Assembly: GCF_012273895.1 (NCBI RefSeq)
Contig: NC_052120.1
Coordinates: 4,092,001 to 4,156,000 of the forward strand
Length of the DNA stretch: 64,000 nt
Reading direction: 5' to 3'
Source of the DNA: Zerene cesonia
Lineage: Eukaryota > Arthropoda > Insecta > Lepidoptera > Pieridae
In this document: one piece after another, positions 50,836 through 63,303 of the stretch
How positions within the stretch are numbered: the stretch's first letter is position 1
Layout of the letters: every line of letters begins with the position of its first letter
Translations under genes and position numbers: made by a program
The notes under the pieces: generated by a model
The model's input: the letters and a program-made list of their open reading frames with translations, nothing else
Database searches by the model: none
Told to the model about the DNA's origin: nothing

Positions 50836-53800
50836 ATGACGCAAACAATGACGGAAACACGGCAAAATCGCGATGTGACGAAGCTCAGCAAGTCCAGGGA
50901 GGCGGACTGGCCCGCAGTGCTTTTCTTTATTCACATTCATCTCCTTTCCTTGTATGCAACATGGATCTTGTTCACAGAAGCCAAATTACTAACAATTATA
51001 CTGTGTAAGTGTTTTTTTTTTATATTAACTATCTTAACCGTTTTATTCCATTTTCCATCAATATTACAAAAACTTGAACATTATTCGATCTAAAAAGAAT
51101 TAATAAATTTGAAAATGTATATATATGATTATCCTTTTAGTAATAAATTGAATTGTTTTAGTCGTCACACTGATATCAATTGCGGTACTAGGAGTGACAA
51201 CAGGAGCACATAGGCTTTGGGCACATGCTACATACACAGCAAGCACAGAATTAAGAATAGTTCTAATGATATTCCAAACTTTGGTTGGACAGGTAAGAAA
51301 TATCATATCTCACATTGATACCAATTTTTGATAAGTCAACAACCTTTGATACGATAAAATTATTAAAGTCGTTTAAAATATCGCCCGAAATTGAGGAAAA
51401 CAGTGAATGTTAATGTCAAATAATAAGGGGTTGACCTCTAAATAAGTATTTTTAAAGGCTAGTTCCTCAAGTTCCTTAGTCAACCTTCCGCTCTTGGTGA
51501 CAATGAAGTAATCCACGTTTACTCGAAAGGACTTTCAACCGTGAAATCGCGTATTTGCATTTTACCAATATCGTTGAACTATGATCCTAAAGTCTATATA
51601 CATAAATTAAAATAACTTTGTACTAACACGTAGTAGAAATGATTTATACGAGTTTAATTTATATAAAAATGAATAATTGTCATACTCGTATGAAGAATTA
51701 AATTTATTACAAAACCATAAATAACTTACTTCTCGCCCCGACACCACGTGGGTTTTTTAAGATTTTCAAAACATTTTATAGGTACTTTTTATATATAGGA
51801 CAAATCCAATAAATTAAAAATTGTTTAATTCCGTTTCGCCCTTCTTTAGCTATAAATGGAGTAAATAACACGACTTTCTATAAATACAATGTAAAAGATA
51901 CCTAGATGTAATCCTAAATTGGTGGAAACAAAAAATGCACACAGTACATTATTCATATTTGGACTTAGTACTAATAATGTGGTATTATTGTATATATAGT
52001 ATAGTACTAAGTACTAAAATACCGATATTAAAATACCATACCATAGATGAGCTACTACTAGTAATATCTACATTTCATTTGGTTTCTTTTTGAGAGAACT
52101 TAATATAAAACTTGACAAAGAGGTGAAAAGATGTATGATCTTATATAATTGGGATAAGTACTTTATTTCTTGCAAAATAATCGAATTAATGTTACAAAAA
52201 ATCGCTGAGAGCTTGAAAATCTGATATTTTATTATTAATTACACCTCTTCTATACAATATTTTTAAATAAAATATACCTACACATATTTTAAAATTTACT
52301 GCGTTATATAGTTATATATAGTTCGAGGTTATAATATAATACTCATTAACTTGAAAATAAAATGAACTAGCCTCGTCTTACAAATAAAAAAAATAACTAA
52401 TGTCCTCAATGGCTATTTTATTTAGATTATATTCTCCTATAGAAAACCATTCTTTAGAAATGTACACCGCGTACTTACGCAATCCATATAGCATTTTTCA
52501 TTGAATTCTGATTTACGTATTTTATATACTTTTCCAAGTCCTCTGGAAATGTTAAATTTTGCAGTACCTTATGATTATTTGTCAATCAAAGTTTTAATAC
52601 TCAGGATACTATAATTTTATAATCTTCTGTAATAAGTTCGCCTAAGATCAATAAATTTCGCCCTCAACAAATGTATTGTAATTACCTCACAGGTGTTTTA
52701 GAGATAATAAAAACACGAATATAAATGTAAGAATTGATAACGGAAACTATCTTCAACAGGGTTCTATATATGATTGGGTACAGCAACATAGATTACATCA
52801 TGCGCACTTTAAAACGGACGGTGACCCATTCGACCATAGTCACGGATTCTTATATGCGCATTTCTTCACCAGACTACGAAAACTCAGCGAATACCAGGTT
52901 GCGCTGAAAAATTCCATAGACATGTCCGACATCGAGAAGGATTCCGTAGTTATGTTCCAAAAAAGGTATTGTCTTTTATAATTATGTATTGCATAAGCAT
53001 TTTGTTTGCGCTAATTGGAAGCCGATTATGTCATAGCAAAATATAATAAACAATATGGCTTTTTTTTAATGTCAGCCCTATAAATAAAGACAATGAGTCT
53101 TATTTTAATATCGTCTTACCTTTGAAAATAAGTTATTTTTTAATTATTAAATTTTCTTCCTAAAAGCACTTACGTGTGAGTGGTGATTACTTGTTACTTA
53201 ATTTGTTCAATTTTCAGGTTTTATTGGGTATTATACGCGATAATATTCATTTTGCTACCTTTAAATGCACCTCTTGAATATTGGGATGACAGTATTTTGA
53301 GTTCAATATTCGTTATTGGATTTCTAAGATACTGTATCGTGTTACACGCTTCATGGTTAGTTGAAAGCGGAGTAGCTCTTTGGGGACTTAAAGAGGGAGA
53401 GAAGTAAGTGGAAATGTATTTATCTTATTTCTTGTAAGATTTTTGCCCGCGTAGTTAAAGCAAAAGATAGACTGTGGTTTTACTGGTATTGTTTACGTGA
53501 CATTTCCGAAATAAAAGTTTAATTCAAATGAGTTCAGTGGTTTAGGCGTGATACATACATAGTTACTTTGACATTTATAGTAAGTATTAGCTAATAGTAT
53601 CTCGGGATAAATATTAATATCTTGAAGCAGAATTTTCAAAGTTCTTTGTATTGACTTCAATACTTCTATGTTATTTACATTTGAACTATTTTTACAGATT
53701 CCCACCGGATAGCAATAGCGTATTCATAATCAATAAAACATTCTGGCCCCATTACCACTACATATACCCAAGAGACTATAAGTCTGGCGAGTTTGGAACC

Positions 53801-54525
53801 TATGGTAAGAATTCTTTAATTTCAACACTATAATATATAAAGAATAATGACTGCGTTTTTTCGCAATGGTGCCACCTGAATGTCTAATATCTTAGCAAAT
53901 TGGTGACGAAATAACTCATAGTGTAATATTATATTGTACGTAGTTGTAACAATTACCAACAAATTTGGGTTCGAAAATAGTCTATAAATAATTCCATTTC
54001 AATTATGTTAAGTCACAATATTTCGTGACAAATTGTTTTCTTTAATGAAGAGTAACCATTTTCACATATTATCAAACCAATTGACGCTATATTATTACGG
54101 CTGCACGTTTTTTTTAGTAACTGATTAAAAAAAAGGTTTGTAATAATCCATAAATTACGACACACGAATTTTATATTAACAAATTGTAAGTGGCCCAAAA
54201 AACCGGTGGTCTAAAACATACCTACTTGTGATATTCGAAACAAATACTGTCAACAATAAAATAAAATTAGATTTATATTCCTTTATTGATCAAATTAATC
54301 GTAGTAAATACTGTCACAATAACATTTTCAGGAACAGGCTGTTCTACGGCGTTTATAAGAATTTACGCTGCTGTGGGACTCGCTACAAATTTAATAACTC
54401 TAGAACCTCACACACTCCAAGTAGCCATGGCAAATGCTGTCAAAACACAAAGGCCCATCCCTGAATGTATTGAAGAAGCTATCAAAGCGCAAGAGCTCTC
54501 CGAAGATCACTTTCTAAAGAAATAA
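50836..54525 (+). CDS. Divergent membrane acyl-CoA desaturase, putative metal-site-depleted paralogue
   Basis: Six coding exons (50836-51004, 51162-51292, 52760-52965, 53218-53403, 53698-53804, 54332-54525; 993 nt, phases consistent) give 330 aa, normal for insect first desaturases, which use cytochrome b5 and O2 to put a double bond in acyl-CoA at the ER. An in-frame TAA just upstream fixes the start at 50836. Seen: hydrophobic segments around 27-70 and 170-215; box 1 HRLWAH (73-78); box 2 HRLHH (110-114); family motifs GAHRLWAH, DMSDIEKD, VVMFQKRFYW and DYKSGEFG. The third box, normally HxxHH, reads PHYHY at 248-252, and the segment normally NSAAHLWG reads ESGVALWG at 218-225. These changes remove residues that bind the second iron in vertebrate SCD1. 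The frame is intact with no stops, so it looks conserved rather than decayed. Activity is therefore doubtful. It may belong to a divergent arthropod clade that shares an altered third box. Confidence 0.9.
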
Positions 54526-54685
54526 CTCAATCGATAGTATAATTTAAATATTATGTTATTTAGAAATTTTATTTAAATATTATGTCTAGTACAAAGACTT
54601 GATGTCTACTTACGTTTTTTTTTATTTTAAACTTGTTTTCGACTTCAACAATCTAAAGCACTCTTTAACATTACATTCATTGATA

Positions 54686-54691
54686 AATAAA
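54686..54691 (+). terminator. Candidate poly(A) signal of the desaturase gene
   Basis: AATAAA about 160 nt after the desaturase stop. It lies in the ~780-bp convergent interval shared with the ionotropic receptor gene. Confidence 0.35.
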
Positions 54692-55281
54692 TAACATTTA
54701 AGGAATATAACACCTACCAAAGTAATTTCCATAAACGGCAATAGCATTTCTCTAATTCTATCCTATTTTGTTTCCGATTCTTCCAACAATATTCCCCAAT
54801 ACCTGTAACAATTCAGAATCCTCCATACAATAATGTCTTTATTAGAAACCTCTTTTTTCAACGTTACACATTTTATATGTTTAATGTTAGAGCAGGCAAC
54901 TTCTAATATTTTTAACATTTCTTCTTACTTTAAAACTGTTATTTCACGACTGAGAAATTATCAAAAACTCAGCTAGCTGTTTCGCGGTGACATTGTCGTC
55001 AACTGATGAAAACGAAACGTAATAAACGGCAAGTAACAATTTGATATGCTCTAATCTCTTCAATATCTAACTTAACCTATTTTTAATACTTTTCATTCCT
55101 ATAAGTCAGTTTATTTTTTTTAAGTAACTGAGTTCATTTGATTTTTTATTAACAAAATGCAAAAATGGTATACCTCTTTAGATGCGACTCTTTTCATACA
55201 TCATAGAGGACGTGATGCCTAGATGCACTAGGCTTATCCTGTATTCTATATCACCATGCTCAAACTCAAACACAAAACTAT

Positions 55282-55287
55282 TTTATT
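55282..55287 (-). terminator. Poly(A) signal of the ionotropic receptor gene
   Basis: TTTATT on the plus strand, so AATAAA on the minus strand, about 20 nt past the stop codon at 55307-55309. Confidence 0.45.
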
Positions 55288-55306
55288 CATGTAAAATTTT
55301 AACTAT

Positions 55307-58300
55307 TTATGAACGATGTATATTAACTTCCAACATACCGACGAAAAAAGCAGCAATTAAGCCAGTTACGATGACAAGAAAGGCCGTCCGGACATCAGCT
55401 GCTCTCGCGGAGGCGAATCCAGATGGAGGAGCACATTGGGGCATGGCAGGCACTAGCGTAGCAGCCAGCTTCGAGAGAGTTCCACTGCTACGCAATTGAA
55501 GCAGGCTAAACAAGAAAATACTGAATTTTAAATTATATTTTCCCTATTAATAAATCAGAAAAAGGTATAAAAATAAATACTAAATATATACAATATTAGG
55601 CCTAGAGTTTAAACTGAATTAACAAGTAAAATTTAATAAATATTTACACTTAATAGTTAATACACGTATACAAAAAATTACAATCGTCAATGATAAATGC
55701 AATAGACGATCATGGAATTTTCTTTTCGTTATCCTCTTATATATAAAATTCTCGTGCATGTGCGTCTCGTGCGTCTCATGTTAGTTACCTTACTCATCCG
55801 AAACGGGTGGACCGATTCAAATGATATTTTGTGTGCATATCGGGTAGGTCTGAGAATCAGCCAATATCTATTTTTTATAACCCTAAATGATAACAATAAG
55901 GCAGAACAGCGTTTGACGGGTCCGCAAGTAACAACTAATATTGCTGCTAGGTAATTATATTATGTAACACAATAGGTTTTTTTATGTCATTAGCGGGCAA
56001 TTGAGCTAGTGGTTCTCAGATGGTAAGTGATCACCACCGCCCCTAAATATTCGCAAAATATTCGCAATTACTATTTCATGCCGGTTTCAATATTATTACT
56101 ATTTACTATTACTATCGGTACTATTTCAATTCATACCGAAGCGAGCTCGACTCCCACATACAAAAAAATGAATTTAATCTTCCAATTGCGTATTATGCCT
56201 TTATCAAATCAAAACGAATTATATTTATTTTGTTTCGAGGACCCTTAGGGAAATAACATGTATTTTGTGACTCAATTCCCTACATCACATAGATACCGTT
56301 CATACTAACATATAAAGCTGTACTATCATAATAATCTTTTTCGGTAACTATCTCTAGGCAAGTGTAACCAACAATTTTCTCTATTCAAACCGTTTTAAAT
56401 ACGTAATTATGAGTGAATGAAACTCTCTCACACGTGTTCCCACGCGTTACTGCACTGCACAAGTTCATGAGATCGAAACCACTATAAATTCTCGATGAAT
56501 AGTGTCATTAAACATGAATAGGTACACCTACTTAGTGTCCTCACTTGTACTAGTTTCAAAGATTGATATTGAAATAGAAAATATTGAATTTGTAGTTTAC
56601 CACTTAATAAAATATAAAGCTTTGACATTGAAACCAATGCAAGTTCAAAGTAATACTGACGTATGCCGGTCTAAGATAAAATATTACAATTTTCTCCAAA
56701 GCTTCGCGCCGCTTTGCAGTTTTAGTAAGCCATTGTACACATATTTATGCTTTAAAAAGGAAAGCATATATATTGATTATTTACTTAAGAAACTGATTAA
56801 ATATTCACTTTTTACGTAAAACACTAAAGCAACGAATGTTCGTGATTAAAGTAAGGCATAACAACACATAACCTGACAAGTATAGGTTTAGCATAGGGCG
56901 ATCTCCTTGGCAACGGAAAGGACAGCTGAGATCTTGTAGAGTGTACCGGCAGTTCACGTAAAGCGCATCGACCGCGGGCTTGACTGAGTGACCTGCAATA
57001 AATATGTTGATCGCCTTATCAACATACAAAATCATACCCACACGCACAGATAACACAATACTATAGTATTACACGTATTTACATATCCGTGTACCTTATT
57101 GTTATTATATCTATCTATATTTACAACCGACTTCAAAATGAAGAAGGACTATTTGGGTACATAAAATGGGTCTGGATAAACCCCCATAAATACTTTTTTA
57201 TTGAAAGATGGGTGCCACCCGTGTGGTTCTCTCCGTATGTTTCAGTAAAACTCAGAATAGATTGCGTGTTGTTGTTGTTTATAAGGATAAACAAAGTACA
57301 CATATGAATAAGTATGACGACATTTTCCTCTCATTGAATCCATTGTTGGAACACATATTTCAATTTTTTTTTTGCTAGTCTTACAAAAACAAGATTATTT
57401 TTACATCAAATAAGATAATATCCATATTTTTTCACTGTTATGTATGAAAACACAGAAACAAATTTCAAATTTGTTTATTAAATGAAACTCTAAAAAATCA
57501 AGATCTGTCTGTCTATCGTTCCGTCCATCAGTCACCAGCCTGTATTTCACGAACTGGGATACTTAGACAACTGAAATTTTAACAGACATACCTCTTTTGC
57601 GGCTTCTACTTCATAATATACTAAAAAACAATTCTACCCACTTCAATATACAACGTTATTCATACATAAATTGGTACGAATCCCTTCATCCGACTCGCAT
57701 TTAGCCAGTTTTGTTTATCATTCTCCTATATAGGTTATACCTAATATTAAGAAAAGTAATATATTATTGTAATTACTCAAGAGTGGAGCGTGCTGAACGT
57801 TGTTCAGCAAAGAAGGCGTAGTCCTGGCTCGCCGCGCGCGCCAGGCCCTCTTCAGCTGATGATACTAGGTTCTCTGCTTCCGAATACCCACGTATGTAAA
57901 ACGCATTCAATTGTACGTCTTTCGTAGACTGGAATAAGATAGCTTTTGTATAGATTAACCTCCAAAAATTCCATGTATAAATTTTTATAAATTACTAGCA
58001 TACCCGGCCACGCGTTGCTGTGGCTGAGTAATAATTTAAAAAAAAATAAAAATGTTAAGATTATAAATATTAGGATAATTAATCGAAATTAAAACTGTCC
58101 TATATTTTAAGTTGGACCAAATTCCACATAAATTTCATCAAAATTGGTTGAGTTGGTAAAGAGTTCATTGGGAACATACCTTATAACAATGGATTAAGAT
58201 TATGATTTATTACTTTTATTAGACCGTTGGATTATAATCCATCTCGCGAGATTTTAAACTGACCAAAAAGTATGATATTATACCATACCATTTACAATTT

Positions 58301-61300
58301 AACGCATTATATTTCGTTACATTATAATATGTCCTCAGCAAACTGTCAAAATTATGAACTGTACCAAAATAATATTTTCAATATGCATTATCTTTAATTA
58401 GTTTATAAACTGTAATAAACCATGGCAAAATCATTATTTATTGTAAACGAAACAACAGAGTTTACAGTATAGCGGCAACACAAATGATGACGAATTCCGA
58501 GAATACGTATCTTTGAAGTTTTCAAATATCTAACTATTACGGTTCGTGAGATACGGCCAGATAACAGACAGTCGGACAGGCAGACAGACAGAATAATAAG
58601 AATTGACAAAGCTGAACACACATGAAGGTATAGAATTACCATTAGATACGTTTGATCGGCCCCGTTTCGTATATATCCGATTTTCATGTTAGGTGACTGC
58701 AACACATCAGCGACTGTGCCGACATTTGCGACGCGGACAGATAACACAGACGTTATAAAGGCCGCATATGCATTATACGTCACTACCGCGAAGAAGAGAC
58801 ACACGATCAGCAAAATACTCGCAGCTGGGTGGGACGGCGTCCATGTTCCTCCTAAAGAAATCGGTAATTACAACAAAAAGTATGTTAAGATTTGTCGAGG
58901 ATGTGCGCATAATGCGATATTCAATCACGCAACTGCTTTTGTGTAAATATCTTTATTTCACCGTAACTTATGTCATGCAAACTAATGACATACTAAATAA
59001 TGAAACATGTTTTACTTAAGATTTCGTTGTTTTTGAAATTTTGTAGATAAGTGAATATTGGATATTCATTTGTATAATAAGATCTTATTGTCATGAATAA
59101 TGAAAATAAATATCCATTCCAATTTGTATTCACAAACCTTGTTGACAAAGAATTCCTGTTGACCAAATGAGAGCCTCCGTGCAACTCATTTTATGTGATT
59201 TATTCTTCGAATTATTATTCGACAATTTACATACAAGTACTATGGCCAAAGCAGCTATAACGACGACTGCCACAACACATACAATAAGACGTGGACTGAA
59301 TGGCGCCAAGAATATATCTCGCACAGAAGAGGTTTCCTGATTTCGTATGTAGATATTGTACCTGAAATTTCGATATTATAAGGACAATATCTTTGCTACA
59401 TAGAGACAGACAAATTGATTCATTAAATACGTACATAACATAGGTACGATCTTCGTAAAACAAATGACGAAATATTGGATTCACGAATAAATCATATAGA
59501 TGCCTATATACATATATAAATACTAGCAGACCCGGTAAACGCTGTTCTGCCTTACTCTTATCATTTAGGGGTATGAAAAATAGATGTTGGCTGATTCTCA
59601 GACATAGCCAATATGCACACAGAATTTCATAAGAATCGGTCCAGCCGTTTCTGAGGAGTTCGGTTACGAAAATTATGACACGCGAATTTTATAAGATAGA
59701 TCGCTTATGTATTTTTTTGCACCTATGCATACTCGTCTACATATACATCACAATATGTTTTCTGTCAATAAAGATAATACGTACATTGTTTCAGAAATCG
59801 GAAAAATAAAGTCCATATCTTGCTGACGCGACGGTTGGTCAGTAACGGGCTCTAGAGCAATGTCCACAGACCGGTCTAAGAGCGCACCAAGCAAGCCTGA
59901 CCACACCCCCTCATATGTGCGGAACCCCAATTTACTGTAATATCGAGTCAATGCCCTGTTTACATAAACATAAAAAATGAATACCAAACATATTACGCGA
60001 TTATGATATAGCATATTATCTACTAGGTAATTTTTGTCTGTCTAATTTACATATTATGCATAGTGAAATGAGCCATAAACTATAGAAATAAATTATATGA
60101 ATAACGATCAAAACATGAAACACGATACAAATATATCTATATCTAATAAGCTTAACTAAAAAAATTGGTCAAACTCACGTTCCGTTCATCTTAACTGATA
60201 AAAAGAAAAGCAAATCATTTAACAGATCCGGAGCTGAGGTATTTTCTTCATTCAGTGCTGAGTTTTCATCGAATGAACAGTTACGCCGACCAACAATGAG
60301 CATTTCCCCGACAAAATTACGAGCTTCCACTGGATATGGCATTTCCATTAAAGCCATTGATTGCTGTTTATCCCAATGGCCTACAAGGTAAATTTAAACC
60401 TTGTATTTCTTTCTTCAATATTCTATAGTGACTTAAAAAATTATGTTTAATATTACATGAATACATTAAATTTTCTTCGCTCGTTTAAAATACATTCATT
60501 GGCATCATAGATAACATAATACTATGATTGGAATTAATCAATACTTATGAAAAACCTAAAATTTTTTCAAATTATAGCTATGTTATTTATATAGAGTATA
60601 TAGATACTCTAAAACTTTAATACTGAATACATATGAACATTAATATTAGATACATTTGATTATTATTACTTAAATTATATAATGACTTTGCAATAAAAAT
60701 ATTATATAAAAATTAAATACATAAATTACATACCTAAGTATGAAGCGTATAATGTTGAATTCAATCTTACTTTGAAATATTGAAACACATGAATTCCTTG
60801 CTGCTTTGTTTGTCGAGCTCCTCTCCACAACTTTATAAAACATGGCAACGAAATTCCACTTACATTTAACACTTTGAAAGGTGATGTATAATCAAAGCCG
60901 ACATTCCCGGATCGCAAAAGTCCTAGCACAGTACCATTACGTTTTAACATCTTATTTCTAGCAATATTAAAATACCTTTTTGAAGTTCGGTAATAATTTT
61001 TCTCAAACTCATTATATATGCAATTATAAGTTTGATTGCGTTCATTAAAACATGTATTATTATATTTCCTAAAAGGTTCATTAACATTTTTGGAACGAGG
61101 TAATTTATGATAAACAAAATTCTCTTTACAGACATCCATCTTGATAGCTTTACTCCGAGCTGTGCTGTAATAATATGTTACAAGAATATTTTGATCGAAA
61201 CGCAAATCGGTCACATTCAAAATGTTATTTATTTGTTTAAAGTCTATTACTGATCTCACTGATATTAACCAATCGGCTGATGCCTGATCCAATTTCCAAC

Positions 61301-63303
61301 CGTTTAGCTGTAAACAATAATATCTGTATTTAAATATGCAAAATTATTTATATTTTGACTCATTCGTTTTCATAATAAATATCCATAAGAGATTGAAGTA
61401 GAATCTGGGATTTTACTTCTAGTAGGCATATCACTAAAATAAACTATAGGTATACCTTTTGTATGTGGTAGTCGAGCACGCATCGGCACGAATTGGGCCA
61501 GCTCGCACCGGGGAAGTACCACACCCCCACAGAAGACCGGCGTGAAATAGCATTCTGCTGTGTTTCGTTCGGTGAGTGGGGGAGCCGGAGGCCCATATCC
61601 TTTTCCTTCCCTTCCCAGTCCTTTCCTTTATTCCTATCGCCAATCCTTTCTTAATCCCTTCCCAATAAGTCGGCAATCCATTTGTAGAGGCGTAAGGACT
61701 GCAATGGACCTTACGCCTCTCCAAATGTTCATGGGCGGTGGTAGCGCTTACCATCAGGCGACCCACCAGCTTCATTGCCGACTGTGACATAAAAAAAAAA
61801 TACCTTATCCCATGCCATAAACATTTTTGTCGTCTCCATGTTTAACATCCAAATAAATCTATTTAATTTCATCTACGAACCTGCTTTATGAGTTTAATTA
61901 ATTCCGATGTGGAATTCGGTTCCATCTGAGGTGATAAGATTATTACACCGATATTAATTTTTACACGCGGTATACTTCCGACGTTAAAAGCTGAAGCCAC
62001 TCCATTGACGGCCATGCATTTCACAAAATGCAATATCGCTGTTTCACAACCTTCGCAGAATTAATATGAGTCTTTATTAGGAATTACTAGTGGCGTGTAT
62101 GCAAATGAATCTGTACTAATATTATAAAGGGGAAAGTTTTGGACAAAAAAGTACTAGACCAACTTCATAAATACTTTCATCTTTAGAAAACTCCACTTTT
62201 ACTGAATGTCATAGGCTATTGTGCACCACTACAAAGATAAATGCCGTTTGGTGAAGGTACCTGCTACTGTTACTTAACCCATTCAAACTTTCATGCAGCG
62301 GATTAATTCAATCTTCATTCAAATAAGTGTTAAATACACAAAAAAAAACCCATTTTGTTTCATGGTAGTTGAATTAATTATTATAGTGAAATCACACCTA
62401 CAAATTTCAAATTTAGAGACAATATAACATTGTAGTAAGTAATTCCGATTTTGGATACATTTTTTTCATACGATACAAGATAAAGTTTATGTAATTATGG
62501 GAACTACTACGATATCTGTTCATCAATAATTATTCTAAATATTTGTAACTTATTGGGAATCGGGCTGTTTTTTCGTCATATCGAAAGTTAGATAGATCTT
62601 TAAAAGTCTTTATGGTTTATACGATAGATATGTAAAATTGGATATTCATTTGAAAATTGAAATTTGCCGGAACTTTGCCCTACGTCTAGGTATACCTATT
62701 ACAAATAATGAAAAATTAATAACTGATGGTCTGACCCTGAAACATCTTGAGCTATATGATGTAACTTAATCAAAGTTATTGAAAGTAATTACCTATGCAT
62801 GCCGCAATATTATGCAAATGCAATCTTACCTATCGGTACGTACCTACTCGATGAATTTAAAACTCTTGTGATATTTCAAAAGTAATACAATTTAAAATTT
62901 ATTATTTAGCAGGTATACCTATTATCAATCACCCCCGAATACTATAAATATTATGTGAGTTTGAGTAACATTAAATTAAAGATGTCTAATAATGCGATCA
63001 CCTAATTATCACATAATAACCTTAATTTTATGATTAATACAGAAAATGTAAACAAAACAGCTGAAAGCTTTTATTCTCTACATTCTACTTCATAGATATT
63101 ACGGTAGGAATGCCAAACTTACCCGGTTCAATTTTAGGAGTAAAGATAAGAGCCTGATTCCAACTTCTCCATACCGCATGATCTACAATGTATGGAAGAG
63201 ATTTCAAGACTTCTGGTGGACATCGTTTGTGCGACTGGGCCGTACTGCTAAACAAAATCACCACAAGAATTAATACCATCATCAGCCGTATCAAACGAAG
63301 CAT
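55307..63303 (-). CDS. Ionotropic receptor (variant iGluR), IR75-clade-like
   Basis: Ten coding exons in minus-strand order: 63303-63123, 62050-61881, 61307-60734, 60380-60179, 59955-59785, 59361-59138, 58851-58640, 57928-57777, 56992-56873, 55505-55307. All junction phases agree, giving 2205 nt and 734 aa. Seen: signal peptide at the N-terminus (MLRLIRLMM then a hydrophobic run); long extracellular N-domain with several NxT/S sites; S1 lobe with EGVWSGLLGALL and SRQQDMDF, keeping an Arg (R419) at the iGluR ligand position; TM1 ~457-477; pore segment ending ILCQQG (503-508), the QQG typical of IR75-type receptors; TM2 519-546 with TYNAYAAFITSVLSV in place of the SYTANLAAF region; S2 lobe with YAFFAEQ (E620 at the acidic ligand position); TM3 ~709-727; short tail. 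The family forms ligand-gated cation channels in sensory dendrites, usually with co-receptor IR8a or IR25a for acids and amines. An upstream in-frame ATG at 63363 is possible, but 63303 gives the better signal peptide. The donor of exon 2 (GTTCGT) is weak. Clade assignment is by motif resemblance only. Confidence 0.88.
55738..55935 (-). repeat. Dispersed repeat, pair member with 59522-59701
   Basis: In plus orientation ATTCTCGTGCATGTGCG, GGTGGACCGATTCAAATG, GGTCTGAGAATCAGCC, AGAACAGCGTTTGACGGG: the inverse of 59522-59701. It resembles LINE 3' ends common in Lepidoptera and lies in the last intron of the ionotropic receptor gene. Confidence 0.6.
55976..56160 (-). mobile_element. Poly-A SINE-like element, shortened, in receptor last intron
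   Basis: T-run, CAGATGGTAAGTGATCACC, ATTTCATGCCGGTTTC and GCTCGACTCCCACATA match the family. The middle is replaced by ACTATT-type simple sequence. Confidence 0.65.
57502..57590 (+). repeat. Short dispersed repeat (CTGTCTGTCC type)
   Basis: GATCTGTCTGTCTATCG, AGTCACCAGCCTGTATTTC, ACAACTGAAATTTTAAC. Intronic in the receptor gene. Confidence 0.5.
57993..58200 (+). repeat. Dispersed repeat with LINE-3'-end-like start
   Basis: TACTAGCATACCCGGCCACG and CGTTGCTGTGGCTGAG at the left, with TTCATCAAAATTGGTTGAG further on, are typical of a widespread insect repeat. It is intronic in the ionotropic receptor gene. Confidence 0.5.
58516..58592 (-). repeat. Short dispersed repeat (CTGTCTGTCC type)
   Basis: Inverse copy: TTGAAGTTTTCAAATATC, CGTGAGATACGGCCAG, GGCAGACAGACAG. 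Intronic in the receptor gene. Confidence 0.5.
59522..59701 (+). repeat. Dispersed repeat, pair member with 55738-55935
   Basis: ACTAGCAGACCCGGTAAACG, GGCTGATTCTCAGACATAG, AAGAATCGGTCCAGCCG, ACACGCGAATTTTATAAG. It lies in the intron between coding exons 5 and 6 of the receptor gene, opposite in direction to its partner. Confidence 0.6.
61457..61800 (+). mobile_element. Poly-A SINE-like element in receptor intron 2
   Basis: Full copy: head TATGTGGTAGTCGAGCACGC, body, poly-A tail at 61791-61800. It makes up 60% of the 573-bp intron between coding exons 2 and 3 and ends only ~80 bp before exon 2. Confidence 0.85.
62110..62250 (+). mobile_element. Helitron-like fragment in ionotropic receptor intron 1
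   Basis: TCTGTACTAATATTATAAAG start of the 17126-type family, followed by a diverged body. No CTAG end was found. Confidence 0.5.

Noticed and set aside
56805..57056. 83-codon minus-strand frame in the ionotropic receptor region
   Set aside because: Wrong frame of receptor exon 56873-56992. The exon phase and the RCALRELP motif fix a different frame.
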